From the NCBI GenBank assembly GCA_034336665.1, contig CM067576.1, forward strand, positions 10,965,385-11,029,384: a stretch of DNA of 64,000 nucleotides, in the 5' to 3' direction. The notes beneath the pieces were generated by a model, which was not told where the DNA came from, searched no databases, and worked only from the letters and a program-made list of their open reading frames with translations. The stretch's first letter is position 1. The number at the start of each line of letters is the position of its first letter. The position numbers and the translations under genes are program-made. This document shows, in pieces, positions 36,039-48,700 of this stretch. Source of the stretch: Luscinia megarhynchos (taxonomy: Eukaryota > Chordata > Aves > Passeriformes > Turdidae).

Positions 36039-37875
36039 TCCTTTAGAGCAGACAGCTGCAGGTGTCCTGTGGTACCCAGGAGCCCTTGGCTCCCACAAAG
36101 CAGATTGAAAAGCATTGGAGGGAAGACAAAACCATTAATGCTTTCATAACAGTGCCTTGTGCTTCCTACAAAGCATTTTATCCCAAGAATGCCAAGTGTT
36201 TTGCAAGATCTTAAATAATTATGCCTTAGAGCAGTGCCACACAGGACAGAAATATCTCCCTCCCTCAAATTCATCTGTCTGGGATGGCCCACACTGGGAG
36301 CCAATGGGCAGGAAAGGAAAGGAACAATTTCCCAAAGCCCCACTGCTCAAGCTCCGAGGAAATCCTGAGCTGGGGCTTCCCTGGGACACCCCCAGTGCTG
36401 CAAGGGGGGATATGAGCTGTTCAACAGCAGCTCTCTTCGGACCTTAATTTTGTTTGGGGTTTTGCTGGAATGATCCTGGGTTTTGGCCCTGGTCCTGGGA
36501 GAGCTGGGCATGGCCCATACCTGGAGAACAGTCCTCCTCTGTCCAAGGGCTGTAAATTGCATGAGTGAGCTGCCTCGAGCCCTGTGACTGATGTTGGAAG
36601 CCCACTGTGTCATTAATTGAGGGATTTGGACTCAAGCAATCCCAAACTCCACAGGACAGCCACATGATCCTCCCCCAGCCCTCCTCTGGCTCTGCCCCAC
36701 AGCCAGCCCCGACCCCCAGGACCTGCTAAAATCAGACCCTTGTGGAATTGTACCCTGGTCGCTGGCAGGGCCCTTCCCTTGCCCTTGTGAATCCTATTCC
36801 TGTGCTGTACATCCCATGGGACAGCATGTAGGAATTGTTCTTTGTGATCAAGGGCTGTGCCAGCCCCTCCCAGGCAGCCCCCGTGCTGCAGACTGACCTT
36901 ACTGCCTCAGCAGCAATGTAGCAGCTCGAGGGCTCAGGAAAAGCCCACCTCTGCCTTTGTAGGTGTTTAGGTTTGTCTCCAGCACGGGCTTTCCACCTCC
37001 AGCAGCAGGACCCTGGTCATTTCAGCCTTGTCTGTGCTGGAGGGATTTGTCACAGCAGCTTCTGTGCTTAAACTCCCCTTTTCTGGTGGGAGCAGCATTG
37101 CTGCCATGCTCCAAAGAGCTCAGAAAAACCTCCTGCTGCTTAAGACACAGGCACAGAAAGGTGGTGGAGGGAGGGAAGTGTAGGCTGAAATCACTAAGTG
37201 GCAGCTGAGCTTTTCATCTGCTGCTCCAGTCCTGTGGCTCTGCAGCTGGGTGAGCTCTGGAGTTTAAACTTCCCAAGAAGGAATTTGGATGTGCAATCCT
37301 GACAGCATCCCACAGCCACAGGAGCCCCTGTGTCCCTGCTGGGACAGGTAAGGGGACAGGCCAGCTCTGCAGCAATGCACTGGCACCCTCTAATGACACA
37401 GCTGTGAATGTTCGGGGGGACCTGGGATTGCTCCTGCAGCCCGTCCTGCGTGCTGGAGCTGCTCTGCTCACAGCCCTCTGGAGCCCTTGGTGGGGCAGGG
37501 CTCTCTCTTCACCACCTGCTCTGCTCCAAATCCACGCCTCAGCTCTCCTTTGGTGCTGCAGATCCCCAGGGTGCAGACAGCAGGGAGGGTTTGTGGCTGT
37601 GCACTGCTGTGCCGGGTGAGCTCCAGCGAGCACTCTGCCCCCATCCCTCTGCCCCAGGAGCAAAGCCAGCTGTGGCTGCCCCTACACCACTGCAGCAGGA
37701 GGGCTGGCGAGCCTGTGGCCACGTCCTGCCAGCCCAGTTTTGGCCACACTGCCCAGGCTGGCTCAGGAAGCCTCTTTACTCCCCTTTGTGCTGTCTCAGA
37801 GACACTGGTACAGTTTGCCTGCTTGGTTACATAGGCTCCAATCTCTCCTATCCAGCCCACTCTGTGGCAAAGACG
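36039..37875. other. Intergenic, no gene seen
   Basis: Moderately GC-rich unique sequence. The overlapping frames at 37.4-37.9 kb lie on both strands and resemble no known protein. Confidence 0.5.
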
Positions 37876-38296
37876 TGAAAAACACGGTTCACTGTTTTGG
37901 GAGAATTAAGAGGTTTAATAAAACGACAATAGGAGACATACATAAAGCAAAGGGTTAAAACGGCCGGGTGCTTGGCATGCTGCCAACCCCTTTAAATAGT
38001 TTTACCAGCCATCCATTTGTTACATATTCATAGACCTTCATGCATAGTCAACTGTTTTTGGGAACTGTTTAGCACGGCCACTGCTTGGGTCCGCCTTTTT
38101 AGAGCATGTGTGTTTTTTGGCTTGTGGTTTCATTCTTCACCTTCTTCCTTTTAATTTGGGGTGGTGGTCCAGCCAGTGCAGGTTGATAATTTTCTTGTCC
38201 CCATCACATGTTCACGGGCTGTTGTCTTTGACTAAGCAGGTAGTTTAAATATACTATCTCTAAAAAAAACTTATGTCTAACTTTTACTATTACCCA
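37876..38296 (-). mobile_element. Probable solo LTR of an endogenous retroelement
   Basis: Read on the minus strand the element begins TGGGTAATAG and ends GTGTTTTTCA, giving the TG...CA ends of an LTR about 421 bases long. A TATA-like TATTTAAA (37991-37998) and an ATTAAA signal (37914-37919) follow in LTR order. Flanking 5-mers are AGACG (left) and AGACT (right), an imperfect target duplication. No gag, pol or env sequence is attached. The family was not identified. Confidence 0.55.
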
Positions 38297-38418
38297 AGAC
38301 TATATTCATATAGAAATGCTATTTTAACATTATATATATAGCATTTATCCAATACTTGTGAAGAGCCAACAACATTTTATGCATTCATAACAGAGAGAGA
38401 ATGTGTCACTGAAATGGG

Positions 38419-38775
38419 ATCACAGAATCATGGAACAGCTTGGATTGAAGGTAGAATTAAAGTTCATCTTGTTCCACTCCCCTGCCATGGCAGGAACAGC
38501 TTCCACTAGATCAGTTTGCTCCAAGCCCTGTCCAATGTGACCTTGAGCACTTCCAGGGATGGGACAACCACAGCTCCTCTGGGCCTCACCACCCTCACAG
38601 GGGAGAATTTCCCCCCAATATCTAACCCAAATCTCTCCTCTCTTAGTTTAAAACCATTCCCCCATTTCCTATCACTCTGTGCCTATGTGAAAAGCCACTC
38701 TCCTTTTTTTTATCAGCCCCTTTAAGTACTGGAAGGTGACAATGAGGCCTCAGCTCAATTTTATTCTAAATGCTG
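38419..38775 (-). mobile_element. CR1 LINE 3' fragment
   Basis: Minus-oriented CR1: ATCACAGAATCATGGAACAG tail, then CTTCCACTAGATCAG, CAAGCCCTGTCCAATGTGAC and the ACCTTGAGCACTTCCAGGGA block. Confidence 0.9.
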
Positions 38776-39470
38776 CTGAACCTGATGAGGACCTGAGCTG
38801 CACAATTGTGTTCTTGGTGACATTGTGCCATGGCCAACAGTCTGGGTGGGCTTCAGACATGCACAGCAGGGCACTGCAGGCTCCCCTCCAGCTGCCCCAG
38901 ACCCACCCAGACCCTGCTGCCTGACTCTGGGGGCCCAGAGGAGTTCAATCTGCTCAGCAAGGAGGCTTCAGCCATGCTCAGCATCTCACAGGGCCTGATG
39001 GCAGAGCCTGCCACGATGGCAAACACAGTCAGCTCTTCCCTGGATGTTGTGCTGGCTGGTAAAAGGTTTTGGTGCTCTGGAATTGAGGTTTGCCATGGGT
39101 CCCAGTGCTGCCTGCCAAACTCATGACCAAAGTCAGCATCTTTCTATCTCAGCTGGGAGAAAGGGAAAAAGGGTGGGAATGGCCTAGCAAAACCAGGATT
39201 GTGGATCCTTGTACAAACAGGCCAGTGGGATCTTGAATGGTGAACCAACAGCCTGAGAGTACCAGGGCCAAGAGCTGCGAGGGAAGCCTTTGTCTCCTCT
39301 GACAGACATGAGGACTGAGCTCTGGTCCATGTGCCAGGGCACTCCTCCTCTCCTGCAGGAGCTGCCCAGTGCTGTCATCCTCCCAGTTGTGCCCAGAAAC
39401 CTCTCCCCTCCAGAGTGGGTGGTTGTGGGGAGGCTGGGTAAAGCTCTGGGGACTCTCTACAAACAGGAGC
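38776..39470. other. Intergenic, no gene seen
   Basis: Unique-looking sequence between a CR1 fragment and a purine-rich tract. Confidence 0.5.
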
Positions 39471-39775
39471 AGATGGGCTGGGAATGGGGATGAGAGAGGA
39501 ACAGAGTGGGATGGGGTTAGGGATAGGGAGGAGGATGTGCAAGGAGTGGAGCGGGATGGGAATGGGGTGGGATGAAAGGGATGGGGACTGAGTGGGGTTA
39601 GATGGGATAGGGAAAGGGATGAGATTAAGATGGGGAGTGGATCAGGATGGGGAGGAAAAGGGAAAGGGGAGGTGGGAAAGGGAAGGAATAGGGTTGAGAT
39701 AGAGCTGAGGAAAGGAGCTGTGCTAGAGCTGGGGAGAAAAAGGGGATGGGAAAGGGGAAAGGGGAGAATCAGCTC
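39471..39775. repeat. Purine-rich GGGATGGG-type tract
   Basis: About 300 bases of degenerate GGGATGGG, GGAATGGGG and GGAAAGGG phrases with almost no pyrimidines other than T on the plus strand. It contains a canonical four-run G-quadruplex motif at 39508-39528, with run lengths 3, 4, 3 and 3 and loops AT, TTA and ATA. Confidence 0.85.
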
Positions 39776-40929
39776 TTGTTCAGACAGCACACGTTCAGGC
39801 AGCAGCTCATGCTAGCTCAGCCACTCAGTCACAGCAGCTTTGGAGAGCACTGAATGCCTTTCTCTTCTGCTGCTGTCCCAAGGGGCTGTGCTGCTCCACC
39901 AGCCAACTGTACCAGCAGGTTTTTATTTTACATTTATTTTCCTAATGGCTTGGGTGGCCTGAAAACTTGAGCAGTGAATTGTGACTGCTCAAGATTGGGT
40001 AAAAATCCACACAATGGCTGTGCACTGCAGTGTGGCACCAGGGATGAGTCACTGAAATTGCAATTAGGAAAGAAAATAACAGTGGGGTTACAAGCTCCTT
40101 TCCAGGAGCATTGCATTTCTCAGGAATTACAACGATTCCTTGGAGTGGTTCATGAGACATTACTCCATGTCAAGAAATACATGGAGCTGGAGGAAGTGGT
40201 AGCTGATGTAAAACAGTTTAACAGCTTTAATCTTCACAGTGACAGCATAAATGCTTTGGGAAGGGCTGTGGGGTGAGCAGAGGAAACCACAGCAAACCCC
40301 AGGGATGTGGGACAATGGAGTTGTGCCCTGACCTGGAGCCCAAGGTGATGCAGGTAATCTGGGCAGAAAGAGCACAGGGAAGGAGGCCCTGGGAGTGACA
40401 GGGGTCCCACTGGTGTCCCCTCCTCAGCTTGCAGAACCTTGCTGGAGTGAATCTCACAGCAGAGTGCAGCAAACAAGGAAGATGCATCACCCCTGAATTG
40501 CTGGAGTCCTGGAAAGCAATAGTCAATCTTCTGTTTGTCTCCCAACAGCTTTATTTTGTCTTTTGTCTGAAAGGTACAGACTGCTCTGCAGTGAGCAGCC
40601 ATACAGCCAGTCCAAAATGTTATTAGTCCTCTCTGTCCCAGGACTCCCAGGAGTAAGACCTGATCCCTTGTTATATCCTGGCTTCTTGGGGGCAAGGCAA
40701 GGGTGCTTGGTCTCTTCAGCTTTATTGGCACAAGGGAAGAACCCAGTCCTGGTCAGCACGGGGTGGGATTCTGGGAACAGCTGCCCTTTGGCTCTGGGAG
40801 GTGAAAACACAAAGGGTCTGCAGCTGGTTAGACAGGTTTGGGCTAAAAGCTAAAAGCTAAACTGAACTTTGTGAGAGCAGACTTCAGCCTCTTCCTGGGT
40901 CTGGTTGTAAGAGTCCCATTGGATAAGGT
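39776..40929. other. Intergenic, no gene seen
   Basis: Only short unsupported frames on both strands. Confidence 0.5.
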
Positions 40930-41575
40930 AGAGGAGTACCCAAAGCCTGCAGGAAAGCAAATGTCACTCCTGTCTTTAAGAAGGGCAAGAAGGAGGATTC
41001 AGGTAACGACAGGCTGGTCAGCCTCAACTCCATCCCTGGAAAGGGCACAGCTAATCCTGGATGTCATTTCCAGGCACAGGAACAAGAAAACCATCACTGT
41101 TTGATTCTCCACATGCAAAGTCACACCTGGAGTGCTGTGCCCAGTGTTGGTCTTCCCCAGCACAAAAGGAGACTGGAGAAACTGGAGGCAGTCCAGAGGA
41201 GAGAGCCACAGAGTGGGTTCTCATGAGAGAACTGGGACTGTCCAGCGTGGAGAAGGGAGGACTCAGGGGGACCTTACCTGTGTGTATAAATACCTGAAGG
41301 GAGGGTGGAAAGAGGGAGGGAGGGCCCAGGATCTCATCAGTGGTGCCCAGTGACAGGACAAGAGACAATGGGCACAAATGGAAACACTGGAGGATCCATC
41401 TAAGTAGCCAGGAGTGATGGAGTCTCATCCTTGGAGGTATTCAAAAGCCACCTGGACAAGGTCATGGTCAAGGGGCTCTCATGGTTGAGTGGGGTCAGAG
41501 TAGGTGGCCTGCAAAGGTCCCTGCCAACCCAGGGACCCAGAATCACCCAGTCTGTGGGTGTGTGATTCTGTGACA
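40930..41575 (+). mobile_element. CR1 LINE fragment with remnant of reverse transcriptase ORF
   Basis: Around 40970-41042 the plus strand still reads VFKKGKKEDSGNDRLVSLNS then IPGK, which matches a segment of the CR1 ORF2 reverse transcriptase. After an internal deletion comes the CR1 3' region (GTGCTGTGCCCAGTGTTGG, GACTGGAGAAACTGGAGGCA, CCACCTGGACAAGGTCATGG) ending in TGTGATTCTGTGA near 41575. It is decayed and not coding as a whole. Confidence 0.85.
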
Positions 41576-43049
41576 TGGCACAGAAATGCCAGGGTGAGCT
41601 TTGGGGCAGGTGGGACAAGGTGGGCTGGAGCAGGTGCTGCCAGGTGTCCATGTAAAGGACAGGCAACCCACAGAAATCCCAACTGTCCCTGGAGGTGGCA
41701 CAGTCACAGAGCTGCCCAATTTGCTGGTTTTGGTGTTGAGCCAGGACACAAAAGTGTGTTTCTTCTGTCACACTATAAGCATTCACCACGTGCACACCAA
41801 GGGGTGTCCTGTCTCCATCACCTGCCTGACACTTGGACAGTGAACACCAGGACTGAGCAAAGAGCAAGGTCAGAGCAGCACAGTTTGCAGAATAAGCTGA
41901 TTTATTGTATGAGCCAGAAGAAATACTTAAACAACTGTTTTAGACTATATTAAAAATGCTACACAGCTCCTTTGAATTTTCAAAAACTGCTGTGAGCTGA
42001 GCTACTCCTGTGGGACACAGGGAGTTTGTTGAGCTGGCTGAAAGACAAATTAGAAGTCAGCTTCAGGCAACTTTATTTTGCAGTCCTGGGCTGGTACTTC
42101 ACACACAGACACAAATTTCATGTGAGCATCTCATCTGAGTGCCAGCAGCAGAGCACACAGAAATGGAGCATTGTCAGCCTTGCCCATAATTTATGAGGCT
42201 TTCAGGCAGCCAATTCCTTCCTGCAGAGTGAAAGCTCCTGGCAGAGCAGAGGTGGGCAGGAAGGGTCACCCCTCCTTTTGCTGTCAAACCAAGCCACAGT
42301 GATGTGACACACAGGTGACAGCTCTGCACCCTCCTGAGCCGAGGCTTGGGTGGCCACTGCCACCTAGGGGGCTGAGCTGGGGAGGTGAGGAATTCCCGTA
42401 GGGATTGGGATGAGAGGGGAGGGATGTGCACAGGGGCTTGGATTGTGGGTTCAAACGTGTGCAGCCCATGCGTGGGGGTGAGTGAAGGGACTGGGGGTCT
42501 CTGTGCCTGGCTGCAGCCCCTCTGTGCCCCTCTGTCCTGCTCCATCCCACCAGCACACCTCCAACATCTGCCCAGGGTCTGCAGAGGGCATATTCCCCTA
42601 GCCTCAATCTTGATTTGCATTTCCTCTTTGTGCCTCTCTTGTGGAAGTCACTGTAGATGTGCCAGGGGAGCTGAGTGGCACAACCTCATCATTAAAATGC
42701 CTACTTCATGCTCAAGGAAAAAAGCCTGGCTTTTGATCCAGCTGTGGACATGGCAGATATTTTCGGTCATATTCCCCTTCTCCCTCCCCCCCAGCAGGTG
42801 AAGCTACTGCACAGGTATTTATAAGATGCCTTTTTCTAAGGAAAATATAATGGCACTGTAAGGTATTTTATAGCAATTAAATAGAGCAGTGAGTTGCAGA
42901 AGGAGTTTCAGGAAAAGCAGTGTTATAAAACCATTTTTCTGCGGTGCCTCTGGGGGTTTGTACCTTGGCTGAACTGTCACTGCAGCCCTTCCGTGCTGGG
43001 GGAGCAGCTTTAGGGGTCGTTCTCCTGCCGGGCCACCGCTTTTCATTCA
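41576..43049. other. Intergenic, left flank of orphan CpG island
   Basis: No gene was recognised. A TATTTATAAG TATA-like string occurs near 42817, about 230 bases left of the CpG island. Its role is unknown. Confidence 0.5.
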
Positions 43050-43370
43050 GCACAGGGGAACTGAATCACTCTGAGATCTCACATTGCGGGTTTTGACTCC
43101 GGCAGAAATGCCCGGGCCGGTGGGGAAGGGCAGGGCGGTGAGAGCGCCGAGCATCCCCAGCCCCGGCAGAGCTGCGGGCGCTGAGCTGACGCGGGGCAGC
43201 GAACCGGGCCGGGCGCTCAGCCCCAGGGACGGACCAGGGACACGCCGAGGGCTCGGCGGCAGGAGGGATGGGAACGGCGGTGAGCGACAGCGCAGGGGCT
43301 GTCCTGCCGCCGCACGGGGATGCCGGGCAGAAGGGAGAGCAGGAGAGCCCAACAGCGGCACGGGGAGTTA
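43050..43370. promoter_or_regulatory. Orphan CpG island
   Basis: About 320 bases with very many CG dinucleotides (GCCGAGC, GACGCGGGGCAGCG, CACGCCGAGGGCTCGGCGGC, CTGCCGCCGCACGGGG), isolated in CpG-poor sequence about 13 kb upstream of CYSTM1. There is a good plus-strand donor-like GGCG|GTGAGC near 43279. No known gene's first exon was recognised. It could be a non-coding RNA promoter, a distant alternative CYSTM1 promoter on the minus strand, or an enhancer. Confidence 0.6.
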
Positions 43371-45486
43371 CCACCAGAGGGCACTTAAATATTGCTCTTG
43401 CTGGATAAATGGTGTTTCCTAGCTAGACGCCAGCTCCGGATTGCCTGACAATGCACATCTAAGCCTGAGTCATTGCTGGCACAGAAAGCAAAGGAAAGCA
43501 CTCAAAAGGCATTTGAGAAGTCATGCATGAATGGGAGTTTACTCGCAGGGCACAGAGGACTGAGCGTTTCTTTCAGACCCGTTCGGAGGGGTCTGCCAAG
43601 GGGTCTGCACCCTGCTGAGTGCAGCGAGGTGAGCAGTGCATCAGCAGCCCCTGCCCCGTGTGTGCCCGCAGCCCTGGCACAGGGCAGAGAGGCTGCTCAC
43701 GCTCCCCCTGCTCGCTGCAGATGTGTCCTGGCTGCTCCTCAGGGCAAGTGCTGACACAAGAGTCACAGCCCTGGCAGATCCTGCCTCAGCACCTGCTGTG
43801 CTGCTCGCCTGGTGCATCTGTGCCCTGCTTTGTATTCCAGAGCTGGGCAGAGATAGGAACATTATGTGTCTTCTGGGAAAATTTGCAGGGAATGTGTAGG
43901 ATTTGGATAGGGGCCAAATAAAACCTGCAGGAGTGAAGACAGCCATGGACTGCAGGTGTGAGGACAGCCAGGTAATGAGGATGGAGAACCACTTCCATCC
44001 TGGCGTTGAGAGGCAGCCACAGCACCCTGTGCATGACCCTGGATGTCTCAGAGAGGCACCTTGGGGCTCAGGGTAGAACGTGGGAAGTGGGGGCTCATCC
44101 AGGGCTGCAGGTCTTGGTGCTGTCCTTGGAGATCTGCTCTGACCTCAAAGAGCTTCATGAGGATCCTGGGGCCACCAAAGGAATGGAAGCTGGGAGTGCT
44201 GCAGGTGTAGATGATGGAGAACTGAAGGAGGGGGGCCTCTAGGGAGGAAAAGCTGACTGCAGACAACAGAAACCTTGTGTAGTATTAGTAATGTTACTGA
44301 CTCCTCAAATACCTAGAGAAAATGGGTTTACCCTGCAGGGAGAAAAGGGGCCCCAAGGTCTCACAGGAGGATCCCTATGCCCTGAGAATCTCATCTGGGT
44401 GAGCCCAGGGTGGTGGGAGGACAGGGACAAGGCTTGCTTTATGATGTGGCATCTCCCAGCATCTCCTGGGATCACCTTCCTGCTGATTCTCCTGCCTTTG
44501 GAGCAGCCAGAGGCCCACCCTGGGCTTTGCAACAGGGTTTCCCAGGATGAGCAATATAACTCTCAGTCTTTGGGAATTGCTTCCAGGGGACATGGGAGAG
44601 CAGTCTCAGGAGCCCTGTGTGCTGCAGTGTGTGGGGACTTCTGACTGCTGGGGTATGGGAAGAGCAGTGATGGTGTGGGGTGGCAGTGGAGTCCCCATCT
44701 GTGGGATTCTCCCATCATGACCTCCCTGGCACGTGCCCTCCTCACTCCAGCCAGGGCTCCTGCCTGTGCCAGGACTGGGCTCCCTCATGCTCTTAGCTGA
44801 TTATTTGCAATTAGCACTAATTAGTGTCTCTTTGACAGTGCCCTGTCTCTGCTTTCTCCTGCCTTGTCCTCCCATCACGCTGTGTGCTGGGCCCATTTCC
44901 TGCTGAGGCATCTCCACTGGTCTGGCAGTGAAGTCAGAGGGTGTATTTGGGGCTCCAGCCTTCTGTCCTGGGGGACCTGCCCGTAGGGGCTTCAATTTTG
45001 GGGGTGTCTGGTGCTTTCCTGGGGGCTCTCTGCTTTGCTCCAGGTGTGCTGCCCACACAGTTGTGGTTGTTCCCTAGAAGCAGATGTTGATATTGTGGGG
45101 TGTCTTTGATCACTGCAGGCAGAATGGAACTGTGGGGGCAGCCCTGCCCTTTCCCAGCCCCAGAGCATCCCAAGCCCTGTCAGGGGGCTGAAGCCATAAG
45201 GCTGGTGGGCACAGAGTGACTGGCACTGCCTGCCCCTGCTCCTGGCTCTGCAGGTCCTCAGGGTGTTAAACCCTGCTGGGAATTGGTACCAGAGAGACCT
45301 CAGCAGACAGAAACATTTAAAGCTGTCCTGCCCTCTGGAAGAGGGAGCTGGGGTGGCAGTGAAAGGGACGGGGTGCTCCTGGGAGAGATGCCCTGCTTCC
45401 CTGGAAGCAAGCCCAGGAGAGACAGAGAGGAGTCCTCAGCCAGCAAGGATGTAAAAAAAAAAAATTGTGAAAATAGTACATCAACG
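43371..45486. other. Intergenic, no gene seen
   Basis: The only structure noted is CACTAATTAGTG, a perfect 12-base palindrome with a TAATTA homeodomain core, at 44815-44826. Confidence 0.5.
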
Positions 45487-45710
45487 AATCATAGAATCAC
45501 AGAACAGACTGAGTTGGAAGGGACCCACAAGGATCATCAAATCCAGCTCCTGGCCTTGCACAGGACACACCAACAATGCCACCCTGTGCCTGACAGTGTT
45601 GTCCCAGAGCTCCTTGAACTCTGTCAGGCTTGGGGTGGTGACCACTGCCCTGGGGAGCTTGTTCAGTACCCCACCACCCTCTGGGAGAAGAAGCTGCTTT
45701 TTTGAATGCC
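45487..45710 (-). mobile_element. CR1 LINE 3' fragment
   Basis: Minus-oriented CR1: ATCATAGAATCACAGAACAG, GAGTTGGAAGGGACCCACAA, and CAGAGCTCCTTGAACTCTGT. It is close to the common avian CR1 tail and relatively well preserved. A run of A precedes it at about 45456. Confidence 0.92.
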
Positions 45711-48700
45711 AGTGCAATCCTTAGAGAATTGTCCACTAAACCCACAGTATTTTATAGCTGATTAATCTAATAGGCTGCACAGGAAAGTATTATCACCTCC
45801 ACCTCCTGAGGCTTGGAGCCTGATTGCACCAAACATAAATCTTGTAAATGGATTTGTACTTTTCTCTGGCATTTATTTAAAAAAAGGAGCATTTTATTTA
45901 ATCTCACAACCATTCAATGTGTCAGGGAGAGGTTGAAGCTCTGGGCAGAATTAAAGTGCATTGCATTTGGGCAGGGGTCATTTTGATGGGCTGAAGCCTT
46001 CACAGCAGGTGTGATGTTCATGCACGGACAAGAAACCTCTGTGCCAGCCAAAATCAGCTGGGAAACAACAGGAAGATCCCACTCCTGTCAGGAGGTGCTG
46101 GCAAACCAGGCTCAGGGAAGGTGTGGTGATGGTTTTATTTGGGTGTTGTTGGATCTTTGCACTCAGGGTTTTGTATGCCTGGGTGGAAGAAAAGCTCAGG
46201 ACTGCCCAGGAACTGCTGAAATCCCCAAATCCTTTGTGCTTGGCTGGATTAGAGACCTGAAAAGCTCTGATATGTATTTTTTCAATACTCACAACAGTGT
46301 GGTTTGGTGCTTAGTAAATAGCTGTTTGACAGCAGAACTCACAGCAGTTGGCTTCACTCATCCTTTAGAGATGCTGAAATTGGAGAAAAAGATTTAAAAG
46401 GCAGAAAAAAGAAAAGGATTAAATAAAAGCTGAAAGGGGGCAGAGTCAGAAAAGACACAGGCACCTTAGGGAAGCCAAATCCAGCTGCCAAAGGTCAGGA
46501 GGTGAGGGCAGGGAACCCTGCAGGCTGTCAGGGGTTGGAGGCAAAACCTGCTGTTCATCTCTTCCCTTCTCTGATATTTGGGAGAGCCAAAGCCCTGACT
46601 GGCCTCCATCTCCTCTTACCCCCCAACCCAAACCTTTTCTTTCCTCTCCACACCTTCCTGGGGCACCCTGTGCTGAGATTAGGAGTGCTGGGTTTGCACA
46701 TGGCTTGCTCAGAATTACCTACTAAAGTGAGTGGAAAACCAGCTTTCAAACTAATTTCAAAACTGTTTAAGCCAAATGTTCCTCACGTTAGGTGAGAATC
46801 ACCACATTGTTTTGAGCAGGAACTCAGCTTTTCTAGAATAGAGAGAAGCATTTTGTAGGCAGGCTTTTTTTTGTCAGATACTGGGATGTGGCTCCACCCT
46901 GGGAAAATGGGCTGGAGGGATAGTCCCTGAGCCCCAGCATTGCCCTGGAGACCTCTCAGGTGAAGGGAAGGTGCTGAGCAAAGGCTTGGCTGGTGAAGTA
47001 CAGGTATGGAGAGCCAGGGCAGAGGCAGAGCTGCTCCCTGGGCTGACATCAGTGGGTGTCCCCTCCTGCCACTGGCTGCTGTCAGAGGGGCTGCAATTAA
47101 TTACTATTAATATTCTACTTGAGCTCAAAACCCACGTGCTGGGCATGCACAGGAAGCAATTCTTATTATTATTGTATGAGTTATTAATTTCAAAATAGCA
47201 GTGTCATTAAAAAAAATGCAGCTAACTGTGCTTTTCCCCAAGGAGCAGGTCTGTTGAGGGCTCACACGTGTGAAGTAGTCTCTGCCATGATGTTGCTCCA
47301 CAGATGGTTTGTATTTTTCTGAATCATTGGTTCCCATTTTGTGTCAAGGATCTGTCTGGGCAGAAAGACTTCAAGAAGCACAACTGGGAGGTGAAAAAGG
47401 CAAAAAGCCAGGTCTGTTCTGACTGAAGTGGGGCCCCAACCCAGCTCTACACCAGAGGGGCCCAGCACTGCACTGCCTTCCTCATCCTCCTCTTCTCAGG
47501 CACAACTTTCTGAAGAGGCTGAGAGGTGCATCCAGCTTCACCTAGCAGTGGTGGTCTGGGTCCCCTCCCTCAGGTGCCAGTTCCAGGCAGTGTCTGTGTG
47601 TATGCCCATCACCAGGGCTCAGGCTGCACCTTTTCCAACCACCTGCGGGGGAGTTTGGGAGCCACCCACTCTGCACATCTGACCTGCACATGCTCCTGGC
47701 AGGACTGGGCTGAGGCGTTGAGGTGAGCTGGGTGAGCTGGCCCAGGAGCTCACATCTGTGGTATGAAGTGAAAAAGAGCACTAGAAATTTATCCTTAATC
47801 TGGCTTCCTGACCCATCCCTGGCACACTGAGATTTCCCTTTCAGTAGGGGCTGAACAATTGGGAGACACACAGGTCACCAGTTCCCTAGTCCAGGATTCA
47901 TTCTCCCCCTCCCCAGAGGGGCTTGGGTAGCAGGTGAGATCTAAGAAGCTCATCAGGCATCCCACTACCCATCATGGCCAAAAACAGGGCAGAAGACAGT
48001 TTTTTAGGGAGTGAGTCTGTGTGAAGGCCAGCATAGCTCAGGATATCCTGCCCAGCACACAGTTCTGTGGCACTGGGAGCTGGTGGGCTGCAAGCAGACC
48101 AAGAGACCATGGGAGTTGAGGTCTCTCTCCTGCCTGGTCCTCGTGGTATCTCCTGGCAGGACCAGGAGTGGTGGCAGCTTTCTGCCAACACACAGGCAGG
48201 AGGATCTGGTGGCTGTAAAGGACAAATGGGGCAGTGGTGCTGCCACCAGCAGTTCCATATCCAGAGGACATGTGTGCACAGCTGTTTTGGGAGATGGACT
48301 GGGTAATCCCTCCCTCTTCCCAAAAAGCCATGGAAGGGCTGCTCTTGCAGCCAGGGGCTGCAGAGGCCATGCCAGGGATCCTTGTGTCCTTGGACAGGGT
48401 CACCACAGCCCACGCAGGCTGTGACACCAGCAGGGCTCAAGGGCTCATGTCCTGGTTCCAAACTGGATCCTTCACTCACTGAGACACTTCCTGGGGCTTC
48501 TCCTTCCTTGATCATCTTTCTGCTTTCTGTTTTGCTATTGCCCAAATGTTGGTGCTTCAGGAGCTTCTTTAGGTTCATGGCTCTTAGTAGAGCCATGGAT
48601 TTTTAAAATCAAAAGGTCATTTCTAGGTCACTGAATAATTACTATTGCTGTCCCCACTGTCACTAATTCCATCACAGAGAAGCAGCAGCTTGCTGAGAAA

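Noticed and set aside
48011..48427. Overlapping frames of over 100 codons on both strands
   Set aside because: They shadow one another, resemble no family and have no transcription signals.
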